Below are positions 31,510 through 40,317 of a DNA stretch of 43,894 nucleotides, piece after piece. The position numbers and the translations under genes were made by a program. Each line of letters opens with the position of its first letter. Position 1 is the first letter of the stretch. The DNA comes from Phycisphaerae bacterium (GTDB taxonomy: Bacteria; Planctomycetota; Phycisphaerae; Sedimentisphaerales; Anaerohalosphaeraceae). Location: positions 1 to 43,894 of the forward strand of contig JADHXS010000005.1 of assembly GCA_016782835.1 (NCBI GenBank), read 5' to 3'. The notes beneath the pieces are model-generated. The model had not been told where the DNA came from and made no database searches. It saw only the letters and a list, made by a program, of their open reading frames with translations.

Positions 31510-32607
31510 ATGAGTCAGAAAGCAATATTTCTTGACCGTGACGATACAGTCATCAATGACCCGGGGTATATTAATGAACCGGAGCAGGTTACCCTGCTGC
31601 CGGGGGTTGCTGAGGCTTTGATACAGTTTAAACGGATGGGTTATCTGATTATCATTATCACCAATCAGTCAGCCATTGCGCGAGGTTATATCACCGAAAA
31701 AAAACTGGAGCAAATTCATCAAAAGCTGAAAAACCTGCTTTCCGCCGCCGGGGCTACAATTGACAGGCTTTATTATTGCCCGTACCATCCGGAGGGCACC
31801 GTGGAAGGATTTAACAAGGAAAGTCACCTACGCAAACCGAGTCCGGGAATGCTTCAGAAGGCTGCAGAGGAGATGGATATTGATTTGAGCCTGTCCTGGA
31901 TGATCGGAGACCGCTATCGTGACATCGAAGCAGGCAAGGCTGCGGGGTGTCATACAATCATGGTCGATGTTCCGGGTAAAACGCGTGAATTGAACACGGC
32001 GGCCCCTGATCCGGACCGTAAAGCGGTCAATCTTCGTGAGGCGGTAAATATCATTCGTATGTATGAGTTTCATCAAAAGGCGCAGGCTGCGAAAAAAACG
32101 GCCCTGGACAGTTTGCAGGCAGATACTTCCCGGACTCCTGAAGCTTCAGTGAAACATGAAATCTCCCCGCCGCCGGTAGAGAATGAGGGGGCAAAAACAA
32201 TACCTGACACAAATAACTCCGTACAAACGGAATTACACCATTCATCGCCTTCGGCTGCTCCGCAAGACGATTTGACATTTTCACCGGTAAAATTGCATAC
32301 CGCTAAGCCGGTTTCCAAACATGACGAACCGGACCCTGACGAGCATGCGGAAAAAACACATCATTTATTGCAGGAAATCTTACAGCGGCTCAAATCCTCC
32401 GGCCGAAATGAGCTTTATGACGACTTTTCAATTCATAAGTTATTGGCTGGAATGGCGCAGGTGCTGGCAATCGGATGCATCATATTCAGTCTGTGCCTGT
32501 GGCTCAGCCCGAAAGCAAGCAGTGACACCGTTCAAATCATGGTCGGCTATGCAGTTGTACTGCAGCTTCTTGTTATTTCATTGCTAATGATGCACCGGCA
32601 GGATTAG
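31510..32607 (+). CDS. gmhB: GmhB-like HAD heptose-bisphosphate phosphatase with long C-terminal membrane-anchored extension
   Basis: KAIFLDRDDTVINDPGYI HAD motif; YYCPYHPEG zinc loop; KPSPGMLQKAAEEMDIDLSLSWMIGDRYRDIEAGKAAG; C-terminal hydrophobic segments. Immediately follows hldE. Confidence 0.88.
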   Translation: MSQKAIFLDRDDTVINDPGYINEPEQVTLLPGVAEALIQFKRMGYLIIIITNQSAIARGYITEKKLEQIHQKLKNLLSAAGATIDRLYYCPYHPEGTVEGFNKESHLRKPSPGMLQKAAEEMDIDLSLSWMIGDRYRDIEAGKAAGCHTIMVDVPGKTRELNTAAPDPDRKAVNLREAVNIIRMYEFHQKAQAAKKTALDSLQADTSRTPEASVKHEISPPPVENEGAKTIPDTNNSVQTELHHSSPSAAPQDDLTFSPVKLHTAKPVSKHDEPDPDEHAEKTHHLLQEILQRLKSSGRNELYDDFSIHKLLAGMAQVLAIGCIIFSLCLWLSPKASSDTVQIMVGYAVVLQLLVISLLMMHRQD

Positions 32608-32631
32608 TCGGCTTCAGGAGATTTGTTTGCC

Positions 32632-33657
32632 GTGAAACCTAAACGATTGTTAATCTGGCTTCCGTCTCCATTGGGCGATGCAATTATGGCCACACCGGCT
32701 TTGCGGGCATTTCGTTCGATTTATAAAGAGACCCGGATTACATTTTTGGCGCCGGAATTTACGCAACAGATTCTCTGTCCCAGTCCTTTTTGTGATGACT
32801 GGATTGTCTTGCCCAAGAGCTTTTGGGCCATTGTCAAAATGCTGAAATCGCAATCATTTGACGAGTCCATTTTATTGAAAAACTCGTTTGGTTCAGCACT
32901 AACCGTCCGGCTGGCGGGGATTGGACGGCGCATCGGGTATGCACGCGACGGACGGTCATTTTTACTGACGGATAAAATCGAACCGCTGCGGACGGAAAAA
33001 GGTGATTACAAACCCGCACCCATGACTGATTATTATTTAAAAATCGCCGACTATCTGGGCGGTGCTATTGATCATCGAAAACCGGAATTAACCGTCACAG
33101 ATGAATGTGTTAAAACCGTACAGGAAAAATTGCCGCCTGTTAAAAATGTCAAAGGACCGCTGGTTATTTTAGTTCCCGGCGGGGCCTTTGGGCCAAGCAA
33201 ACTATGGCCGATTGAGCGATGGGCAACGCTGGCAGACAAGCTGTATGAAACATATCAGGCAATGATCCTGCTTTCGGTCGCTCCAATTAACGAAGAAATT
33301 GAAATCGCCGAACATATTTGCAAACAGGCAACGTCCAATCCGATTCATTTGGGGGATACCCCCCTGTTCGGCGGGGAATTGAAGGCGTTGTTCAGTCTGG
33401 CGGATTTGGTGATTACTAATGACACCGGGCCGCGGCATATCGCCATCGCGCTCGATAAAAACGTCGTCAGCTTATTTGGCCCGAATAATCCGCAATGGAC
33501 TCAGGTCGAACATGAAAAGGAAATCCAAATTATCGGAAAAGCTCCGTGTGTGCCCTGCAATAAACCCCAATGCCGGCAAAATGAACACTTGTGCATGGAA
33601 TCCATTACAGTCGAAGAAGTCTTAGAATCCGCCGGGCTTTTTTTGGGGGCGCAATAA
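32632..33657 (+). CDS. Glycosyltransferase family 9 (ADP-heptose:LPS heptosyltransferase-like)
   Basis: LLIWLPSPLGDAIMATPALRAFRSIYKETRITFL; LVPGGAFGPSKLWPIERWATLAD; DTGPRHIAIALDKNVVSLFGP. GTG start at 32632 preferred over TTG 32623 because of caggag spacing. Confidence 0.9.
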   Translation: MKPKRLLIWLPSPLGDAIMATPALRAFRSIYKETRITFLAPEFTQQILCPSPFCDDWIVLPKSFWAIVKMLKSQSFDESILLKNSFGSALTVRLAGIGRRIGYARDGRSFLLTDKIEPLRTEKGDYKPAPMTDYYLKIADYLGGAIDHRKPELTVTDECVKTVQEKLPPVKNVKGPLVILVPGGAFGPSKLWPIERWATLADKLYETYQAMILLSVAPINEEIEIAEHICKQATSNPIHLGDTPLFGGELKALFSLADLVITNDTGPRHIAIALDKNVVSLFGPNNPQWTQVEHEKEIQIIGKAPCVPCNKPQCRQNEHLCMESITVEEVLESAGLFLGAQ

Positions 33658-33658
33658 G

Positions 33659-34519
33659 ATGACTGCCATATTGACACACGTTTCGCCGGGATTTTATGTT
33701 GATAAGGACTATCAGGATGTTTTATCACAACTCGGTCTGGATTCTCCGGCAGGTGTGTTTGATTTTCAACAGGGGGAAAATCTGGTCAAATCCAATTTGG
33801 CTTCATGGCGGCATCGGATTCGTTTTCAACTTCCTGACGGTCAATATGCCTATCTGAAACGATATGACCATCCGCCCAAAACCGTTCAATTGAAAGCATG
33901 GCTGCAACATGGACGCCATACCTTTCTGAGCGACTTCGATAAAGGCCCGGCAGCCATTCTGCAACGGGCCGATGTTTCAATTCCGCAAACCATCGCCTGC
34001 GGCGGGCAATGGCAGGGATTGTTCGAAAAGCGAAGTTTCATCATCACACTTGAACTGCAAGATGCTTGTTCGCTTGAGAAGAAACTGCCCCTTTGCTTTT
34101 ACTCAAATTCACCCTCATCGCATAAGGACAGAAAAAAGTTTATCAGGCAATTGGCCGATTTTATTCGCCGATTCCACAAAACGGGAGTTCGGCACCGAGA
34201 TCTTTATCTGGCCCATATTTTTCTTTCCGAAAATGGGCATTTATCATTGATTGACCTACATCGGTGTTTTCAACCAAAATTACTTAAACAACGATACCAA
34301 ATCAAGGACATCACGCAACTGCATTATTCCTGTCCAGGTGACGTCATTTCGTTTTGCGACCGGATTCGTTTTTATCGACAATACAGAAAGACAGGCAAGC
34401 TAACATCTGCCGATAAAATCTGCATCCGAAAAATTCATACCAAGGCTCTTCGCATCGGGCGGCATGACCGGAAACACGGACGGGTCGTCCCATTTGAAAA
34501 GAAACACAAGGAAGGATAG
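33659..34519 (+). CDS. LPS core kinase (WaaP/InaA/Kdo kinase-like)
   Basis: VRHRDLYLAHIFLSENGHLSLIDLHR kinase catalytic motif; located within the LPS operon. Confidence 0.82.
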   Translation: MTAILTHVSPGFYVDKDYQDVLSQLGLDSPAGVFDFQQGENLVKSNLASWRHRIRFQLPDGQYAYLKRYDHPPKTVQLKAWLQHGRHTFLSDFDKGPAAILQRADVSIPQTIACGGQWQGLFEKRSFIITLELQDACSLEKKLPLCFYSNSPSSHKDRKKFIRQLADFIRRFHKTGVRHRDLYLAHIFLSENGHLSLIDLHRCFQPKLLKQRYQIKDITQLHYSCPGDVISFCDRIRFYRQYRKTGKLTSADKICIRKIHTKALRIGRHDRKHGRVVPFEKKHKEG

Positions 34520-34529
34520 AATAGCAAAG

Positions 34530-35711
34530 ATGCTGAAGGTTGCCATCATCATTGAACGAGCGGAAATTGGCCTTGGGGGGGGCGAACGGTCGGTGTCCGA
34601 ACTGGCTGCGGAGCTGCGCCGACAAGGTGTGGCCGCAACCATTCTGGCAGCTAAGGGGACATCCTCTGAAAACACGGAAATATTGTGCGGAGACCATGCG
34701 GGGAAGCGGGTCCCGCTGAAAGTTTTTGAAGATGCTTTGCGGAACTATCTTAAAAAAAACACATACGATATCATTCACAGTACCTTACCACTGAGTATTG
34801 CAGATATCTATCAGCCTCGCGGCGGCAGCTATCGTGAGGCCATGCTCCAGAATATCGCTTCTTATTCCTGTCCGTGTCAGCGATTTTTTAAACGACGGAC
34901 CCATTTTCTGAATCTGAAACGAACGCAGTATCTGAATGCAGAAAAACAACTTTGCGCAAAAACCAATGCAACCATCGCCGCGCTGAGCAAGTATGTTAAG
35001 GCGCACTTTCAAAAGCATTATCATCTGCCGGACAGCCGGATTGCGGTTATTGCCAATGGAATCAATACCAACATCAAAATGGAAGATGATTTAATAACTG
35101 ACTTGGGAAGACGGGTTTCACTTTATTGTATGTTTGAAATCCCGAATAAACAGAACATGGTTTCCTTCGTTTTTGCAGCGAATAATCCGCGATTAAAAGG
35201 ACTTGAGTCTTTGTTGAATGCTTTTAGTTCTTTGGTGAATCAGCAAAAAGATATCTTTCCTGTACTCATAGTAGCCGGAAGCAAAGGTTTGGGATATTGT
35301 GACCATCTTGTCAAACGACTGAAACTCGGTAAACATGTTCATTCGATTCACGCAGAAAGGGGAATATGGACTCTTCTGTCCGGCTGTGACGTAGCCGTGC
35401 TACCGACCTGGTACGACCCGTGCTCGCGCTTTATCCTGGAGGCCCTGGCCATGGGCAAGCCGGTGATAACCACTCGCTTTAATGGAGCCAGTGAACGGTA
35501 CGAACATCAAAAACACGGCATTATCCTTGACCAGCCGGATAATATCGTCGAGTTGACCGCCGCTTTAAACACTTTTTGCGACCGGAAAAAGATTGAACTT
35601 GCCAGCAAAGCGATTGTCGAAGATAATCTTAAAGAAGAAGTTTCGATAATGAAACATGTCAGGATGTTAATCGGTCTTTATGATACGATCGTCGCCCGAA
35701 AGGAAAAATAG
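34530..35711 (+). CDS. Glycosyltransferase family 4 (WaaG-like)
   Basis: MLKVAIIIERAEIGLGGGERSVSELAAELRRQG; PTWYDPCSRFILEALAMGKPVITTRFNGASE. Start refined from 34464. Confidence 0.88.
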   Translation: MLKVAIIIERAEIGLGGGERSVSELAAELRRQGVAATILAAKGTSSENTEILCGDHAGKRVPLKVFEDALRNYLKKNTYDIIHSTLPLSIADIYQPRGGSYREAMLQNIASYSCPCQRFFKRRTHFLNLKRTQYLNAEKQLCAKTNATIAALSKYVKAHFQKHYHLPDSRIAVIANGINTNIKMEDDLITDLGRRVSLYCMFEIPNKQNMVSFVFAANNPRLKGLESLLNAFSSLVNQQKDIFPVLIVAGSKGLGYCDHLVKRLKLGKHVHSIHAERGIWTLLSGCDVAVLPTWYDPCSRFILEALAMGKPVITTRFNGASERYEHQKHGIILDQPDNIVELTAALNTFCDRKKIELASKAIVEDNLKEEVSIMKHVRMLIGLYDTIVARKEK

Positions 35712-35714
35712 TTA

Positions 35715-36368
35715 ATGCCCTATGTGCTGCTTATTCTATTCGCTTACCTCTTAGGTGCTGTGCCGTTTGGCCTGCTGATAGCCAAGTCGCAGGGCATTGA
35801 TTTGCGAAAAGTTGGGTCCGGCAACATTGGCGCAACCAATGCCGGCCGGATTCTTGGAAAAAAATGGGGTACTGTGTGTTTTCTGCTGGATGTCCTTAAA
35901 GGATTTATCCCCATGCTGATGGTCCCGCTGTTGGGCCTTGTCTCGCAGGACACCGGCCCGCTACAACTGACACTATGGCTGCTGGTTGGCTGCGCAGCGG
36001 TACTGGGTCATATTTCCCCGGTCTATTTGAAATTTAAAGGCGGCAAAGGCGCCGCCACCAGTTTGGGAATTGTATTGGGATTGTGGCCGTATTACACAGT
36101 TTGCGGGATTGCGGCATTCGGGGTCTGGCTGGTTCTGGTGCTCCTGTGGCGCTATGTTTCGCTGGCTTCCATCGCCGCGGCACTCTGTTTTCCGGTTTTT
36201 CTGGGATTGGCGATTCTTTCTTTTGAAAACTGGCATCTGCTGCAATTGTGGCCGTTGCTGTTGGTCGCAACGCTCATGTCCGGACTGGTGGTATTGCGTC
36301 ACAGCGAAAATATCAAACGGCTCATCCAGGGAACGGAATCTAAAATTCTCCAGAAGAAAACCTGTTAA
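35715..36368 (+). CDS. plsY: Acyl-phosphate glycerol-3-phosphate acyltransferase
   Basis: LGAVPFGLLIAKSQGIDLRKVGSGNIGATNAGRILGKKWG; LGHISPVYLKFKGGKGAATSLG. Confidence 0.95.
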   Translation: MPYVLLILFAYLLGAVPFGLLIAKSQGIDLRKVGSGNIGATNAGRILGKKWGTVCFLLDVLKGFIPMLMVPLLGLVSQDTGPLQLTLWLLVGCAAVLGHISPVYLKFKGGKGAATSLGIVLGLWPYYTVCGIAAFGVWLVLVLLWRYVSLASIAAALCFPVFLGLAILSFENWHLLQLWPLLLVATLMSGLVVLRHSENIKRLIQGTESKILQKKTC

Positions 36369-36994
36369 AACATTTCGGCCATTGAACGCGCCTTTTCAAT
36401 CGATGCCTCAATAACTTTCTCAACCTCTTCGGATATCCCCTGCAATGTCGGCTCTACAACAATCGATTGGATATTTTCAAAGCCCATAAAACCAAATATC
36501 AGTTCGATGTATTTTTTCTGCAAATCAACGGCCTCTGCCGGACTGTCTTCAGGATAGGCCCCGCCGCGAGAATAAATCGCAAGGAGCGGCTTGCCCCTGA
36601 CCAGCCCTTCATAACCATTTTCACCAACCTTGAACGTATAACCGGGCTGAACAAGAACATCAATATACTGTTTAAGCCGGTACGGAATCCCAAAATTCCA
36701 CATGGGCAGTGAAAGAAGGTATTTATCCGCATCCTTAAAATCGGCGATGACTTTCTCGACCGCATTCCAGACATGCCGTTCTTCAACGGTATGGTCTTTC
36801 CCATGCAGGATGGCATATTTCGCCTGAACAGCCAGCCCATCAAAGGCAGGCAGACTATTATGGAAGACATTTATCGTCCGGATTCTGTCGTCCTGATGAG
36901 CGTGCCAATAGCTTTTCAAAAATTCTGCCGCTACATGTGTCGATTTTGAAAGAGCCCTTCGAGGTGAGGCCTGGATATACAATAATTTTGCCAT
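36365..36994 (-). CDS. azoR: FMN-dependent NADH-azoreductase / NAD(P)H dehydrogenase (quinone)
   Basis: AKLLYIQASPRRALSKSTHVAAEFL; LSLPMWNFGIPYRLKQYIDVLVQPGYTF; YSRGGAY. Confidence 0.88.
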   Translation of the reverse strand: MAKLLYIQASPRRALSKSTHVAAEFLKSYWHAHQDDRIRTINVFHNSLPAFDGLAVQAKYAILHGKDHTVEERHVWNAVEKVIADFKDADKYLLSLPMWNFGIPYRLKQYIDVLVQPGYTFKVGENGYEGLVRGKPLLAIYSRGGAYPEDSPAEAVDLQKKYIELIFGFMGFENIQSIVVEPTLQGISEEVEKVIEASIEKARSMAEMF

Positions 36995-37143
36995 AATCGG
37001 TCTCCTTTCTATTATTTGATATTATACGCCTTTGGCTGACCGGCAGTCCAGCACTTTTTAGGTTTTGACAGTATCAAAAAATGCAGTTGAAAAAAGAGCG
37101 CTGTCGGCTATATTCCTGATAAATCGAACTCGAGGAGGTTCTA

Positions 37144-37908
37144 ATGAAATATGTGCTCGTGTATGCTCTGATTATTGCCTGGACCTTTTCTTCCGTCTTT
37201 GCTGAGGAAGCCGCCCCGCCGCAAAAGGAATCTATCTTTATGGCAGGTGTCGGGACCCTGGTGGTCAACAAGGCTCAAAAAGGGGCCGATACGGATCTGT
37301 ATGTCCTGCCGCTGCTGATCGATACTGAACACCGTTTGCTTATTTACGGCACCAATATCAATTATGTCCTGTTCTATGAAGACGGGTGGATGTTCAGTGC
37401 AACCGGGGCACCGCGTTTGGAAGATTATAAAAACAGTGAAAGCACACATCTAAGCGGAATGCGGAACCGGCATAATACGTATGAGCTGGGAGCAACGCTC
37501 TCTAAAGAGTTCTCGTGGGGAAAGCTGGAAGGCCTTTTTTTGGCTGACATACTCGATGAGCACAGAGGACAGGAATTTCGTTTTAACTATTCAAAAAGTT
37601 TCGCTGATGTTCTGGAGATTCGGTCTTTAAAACTTACACCCTCCGCCGGATTTAATTGGCGCAGTCACCAACTGAATGATTATTATGGCGTGAAAGCCAA
37701 TGAAACGACCGCCGCCCGCGGCCTGTATCGGGCAGGCAGTGCAACCAATATTCTCACGGGTCTGCGAGCCGATTAAACACTCAATGATCGCCGGAGCCTG
37801 TTTGGCACACTGAATCTCGAATGGCTCAACAGTGAGATCAAAGACAGCCCCATCGTCGACCAAGATTATCTGCTCTCGTTTTTCGTCGGAGCGATGTACA
37901 CATTCTAA
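37144..37908 (+). pseudogene. MipA/OmpV-like outer-membrane protein interrupted by one in-frame TAA (37774-37776)
   Basis: 210-aa ORF ends ...ILTGLRAD*; same frame continues TLNDRRSLFGTLNLEWLNSEIKDSPIVDQDYLLSFFVGAMYTF* with a beta-barrel C-terminus (final Phe). Total 765 bp, no frameshift. Confidence 0.8.
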
Positions 37909-37915
37909 TCCGACA

Positions 37916-38953
37916 CTATAAGCCGAAGCCGGCGATTTCCGCACCGCACTTGGGGCAACGGTAATCTTCGATGAAATTATTTTGAATCTGGTAGCCCTGG
38001 CGTTCAATCAACAAAGCTCCGCAACTATGACAGAAGGTAGACTCTGCCCTGCCGCCCGGAAGGTTGCCAATATAGACATATCGCAGGCCCGCCTGACGAC
38101 CGATATCATAAGCCCTTTCGAGAGCTTTTGCTTCCGTTGGTTGGGTATCGTCCATTTTATACTGCGGATAAAAGCGGCTTACATGCCACGGCACATCCAC
38201 GGAAGCTTCTTTCGCAATAAATTCTGCGATTGACCGTAACTCCTCATCGGAGTCATTTTCGCCCGGCACAATCAACGTTGTGATTTCCAGCCAGATATCC
38301 GTTTTTTGGGCAATATAGCGTATGGTGTCAAGAACCGGCGCCAGACGTGCTTTGCATAAACTACGATAATAATCTTCTGTGAATGCCTTCAGGTCAATAT
38401 TGATTCCATCCAGCCAGGGTTTTACGAAGTCAACCGCTTCGATACTCATGAATCCGTTGCTGACAAAGACGTTTTTCAAACTATTTTTTCTCGCCAACTC
38501 GGCAGTTTCTGAACACAGTTCTATAAAGATTGTTGGTTCCGTATAGGTATAGGCGATGCTTTGACAGCCGCTCTGCAAAGCCGCCTCAACAATCTTTTCC
38601 GGTGAGCATTCACGACCATCCAGAATATCCTGTTGGTACGGCATTTGGCTGATTTGCCAGTTCTGACAGAAAATGCATTGAAAATTACAGCCGGGTGCAG
38701 CAATTGAAAAACTTCTTGAGCCGGGCTGAAAATGAAACAACGGTTTTTTTTCAATCGGGTCTGCATTGGCAGCGCACAGCTTATCATAATTCAGGGAATA
38801 CAAAATTCCATCAATATTTCGACGGACATGACAGCGGCCTATTGTTCCTTCGGCAATCACACACTTCCAGTGACACAATAGACAATGAACCTTTTTTCCA
38901 TCAGCCGGTTCCCACAGAATAGCTTTTTTGAGTTGCTTTTGTTCATCTTCCAT
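37916..38953 (-). CDS. amrS: AmmeMemoRadiSam system radical SAM enzyme (AmrS-like)
   Basis: CLLCHWKCVIAEGTIGRCHVRRN; radical SAM APGCNFQCIFCQNWQIS; C-terminal zinc ribbon CHSCGALL...CPKCGAE. Confidence 0.92.
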   Translation of the reverse strand: MEDEQKQLKKAILWEPADGKKVHCLLCHWKCVIAEGTIGRCHVRRNIDGILYSLNYDKLCAANADPIEKKPLFHFQPGSRSFSIAAPGCNFQCIFCQNWQISQMPYQQDILDGRECSPEKIVEAALQSGCQSIAYTYTEPTIFIELCSETAELARKNSLKNVFVSNGFMSIEAVDFVKPWLDGINIDLKAFTEDYYRSLCKARLAPVLDTIRYIAQKTDIWLEITTLIVPGENDSDEELRSIAEFIAKEASVDVPWHVSRFYPQYKMDDTQPTEAKALERAYDIGRQAGLRYVYIGNLPGGRAESTFCHSCGALLIERQGYQIQNNFIEDYRCPKCGAEIAGFGL

Positions 38954-39040
38954 GGAGTTTATTATAGAGAAAGGGCTGCAACAAGAAAAGGACTTTTATG
39001 ATGGATACGCAGAAAGCTCAACGAGTGATTTTATGCGCAT

Positions 39041-39172
39041 AAAAAAAGGGAAGGACGGCTCTTTAAATTATTTCAAACAAATTGTGGGCCGCCTGCCCTG
39101 ATGCCACTGTGCCTGATTTGTGCCTTACCGCGGATGGCACTCGGCGTTATTGCGCCTGACTGCACTGGCAAT
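39041..39172 (-). ncRNA. Candidate structured small RNA / leader RNA with its own promoter and terminator
   Basis: Minus strand: TTGACT (39207-39202) - 17 nt - TATAAT (39184-39179); predicted TSS near 39172. RNA has a closing helix UGCCA-GUGC/GCAC-AG-UGGCA, hairpins GGCG-CAAUAA-CGCC and GUGCC...GGCAC, then a terminator stem GGGCAGGCGGC/GCCGUCCUUCCC followed by U7. Confidence 0.6.
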
Positions 39173-39178
39173 GCTTGT

Positions 39179-39207
39179 ATTATACTTCAAATAAACAAAA
39201 AAGTCAA
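39179..39207 (-). promoter_or_regulatory. Near-consensus sigma70-like promoter for the candidate ncRNA
   Basis: TTGACT-N17-TATAAT on the minus strand. Confidence 0.7.
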
Positions 39208-39353
39208 GAAACTGTTATGGAAAACCAGGGTAAACCTTATTTATACAATTCATATTATCTGTGTTTTAGAGATTTAAATTTCCCCAAAATCAGTAATATT
39301 ACCTACTGTAAACCACAGATTGCATTGAATTGCATGTCAAAAAAATACACGAT

Positions 39354-39383
39354 AAAAAAAGCCGGGACTTTATTGCCCCGGCT
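39354..39383 (-). terminator. Rho-independent terminator of the 3D-domain gene
   Basis: Minus strand AGCCGGGG ... CCCGGCTTTTTTT. Confidence 0.8.
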
Positions 39384-39413
39384 TCTCTATCCTTTTTACA
39401 GTAAACGAATTTA

Positions 39414-40016
39414 CTAATCCGTTTTAACTAATACATCCAGATATTTAACACCCCATTTTTTGGCCTGTTGGTGAGAGTCAAAATAGACATCCAGCCGGTT
39501 GTCCTTAATCGCCCGTCCGCGATCCAGAACCTGAACAGGCTGCGTCTGATTGTAGCCGGGAATCACCATTTCCGTCCCGAATCCATAGCATTTATCTGCA
39601 GCGACAAAAACATCACCTTTGTGTATGCGATGCTTGCTGGCGGTTTTCCCGTCAGAAAACTTTCCACAACATTTCGGGCAGGAGCAATACCCCGTAACGC
39701 GCATACGAACAATCTGCCAGCGTTCCTTGTCTTCCAGCTTCTCATAAGTGACCTGAAAATCATCTTTCATGAGCATGGATACAAGACGCTGCTCCGGATC
39801 ATCAAGCGGCGTTTCAGGTTCTTCTATGTCTACATTTTCGTCTTTAACGTCGGGAACTGTGGGAAATGTTGTACGCAAAAAGACTACCCCGGGCTCCGCC
39901 TGCGTTGCTACAGGATAAATAACGCAGGCTGCTAAGCAACAAAGAATGAAAATTCCAAGTGCTATACCGTAGAATTCGCTACTGATTGTTCGAAATGTTT
40001 TATCCCCGATAGGCAA
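39414..40016 (-). CDS. 3D (Asp-Asp-Asp) domain protein, cell-wall-active double-psi barrel family
   Basis: MRVTGYCSCPKCCGKFSDGKTASKHRIHKGDVFVAADKCYGFGTEMVIPGY...VLDRGRAIKDNRLDVYFDSHQQAKKWGVKYLDV. TTG start preceded by GGAAAGG. Confidence 0.88.
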   Translation of the reverse strand: MPIGDKTFRTISSEFYGIALGIFILCCLAACVIYPVATQAEPGVVFLRTTFPTVPDVKDENVDIEEPETPLDDPEQRLVSMLMKDDFQVTYEKLEDKERWQIVRMRVTGYCSCPKCCGKFSDGKTASKHRIHKGDVFVAADKCYGFGTEMVIPGYNQTQPVQVLDRGRAIKDNRLDVYFDSHQQAKKWGVKYLDVLVKTD

Positions 40017-40140
40017 CGTAAAAACCTTTCCAAAACAACAATTTTCCGGCGAATCCCCAATGGATTCTTATCCGGTTTTAAATTCTCCCGCTCACTGTTG
40101 TTGTTTTCACCTGTTGAAAAGGTCTTCCGTGACATTAACC

Positions 40141-40170
40141 AAAAAGCCCTCATTCTCCGTGGGGGCTTTA
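40141..40170 (-). terminator. Terminator-like hairpin within the leader of the 3D-domain gene (possible attenuator)
   Basis: Minus strand UAAAGCCC CCACGGAGAAUGA GGGCUUUUU. Confidence 0.5.
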
Positions 40171-40194
40171 TCATCATTTTCAAATTGTGGTGTT

Positions 40195-40223
40195 ATAATA
40201 AATAGTATAAACGGCTTTGTCAA
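40195..40223 (-). promoter_or_regulatory. Sigma70-like promoter for the 3D-domain gene
   Basis: Minus strand TTGACA - 17 nt - TATTAT; predicted leader about 170 nt. Confidence 0.6.
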
Positions 40224-40317
40224 GTTTTTTTCGGGAAGCTATCCTGTTTTAGGGGTGATAAATAACGTCTTTTTTGTGCTGTAAAGCGGGTTGGTGCCAA
40301 AAAAATCAGTATATACG

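Noticed and set aside
38953-38990. TATAAT-like sequence 8 nt upstream of the amrS ATG suggesting a leaderless mRNA
   Set aside because: No convincing -35 element at suitable spacing; too weak to call.
39041-39172. Candidate RNA considered as bacterial SRP (4.5S) or 6S RNA
   Set aside because: No GGAAG/SRP domain IV signature and no long 6S-like rod with central bubble; left as unclassified.
40017-40190. 3D-gene leader considered as a ydaO (c-di-AMP) riboswitch
   Set aside because: Some short GGGGA/GCCG resemblance only; the consensus core elements could not be aligned.
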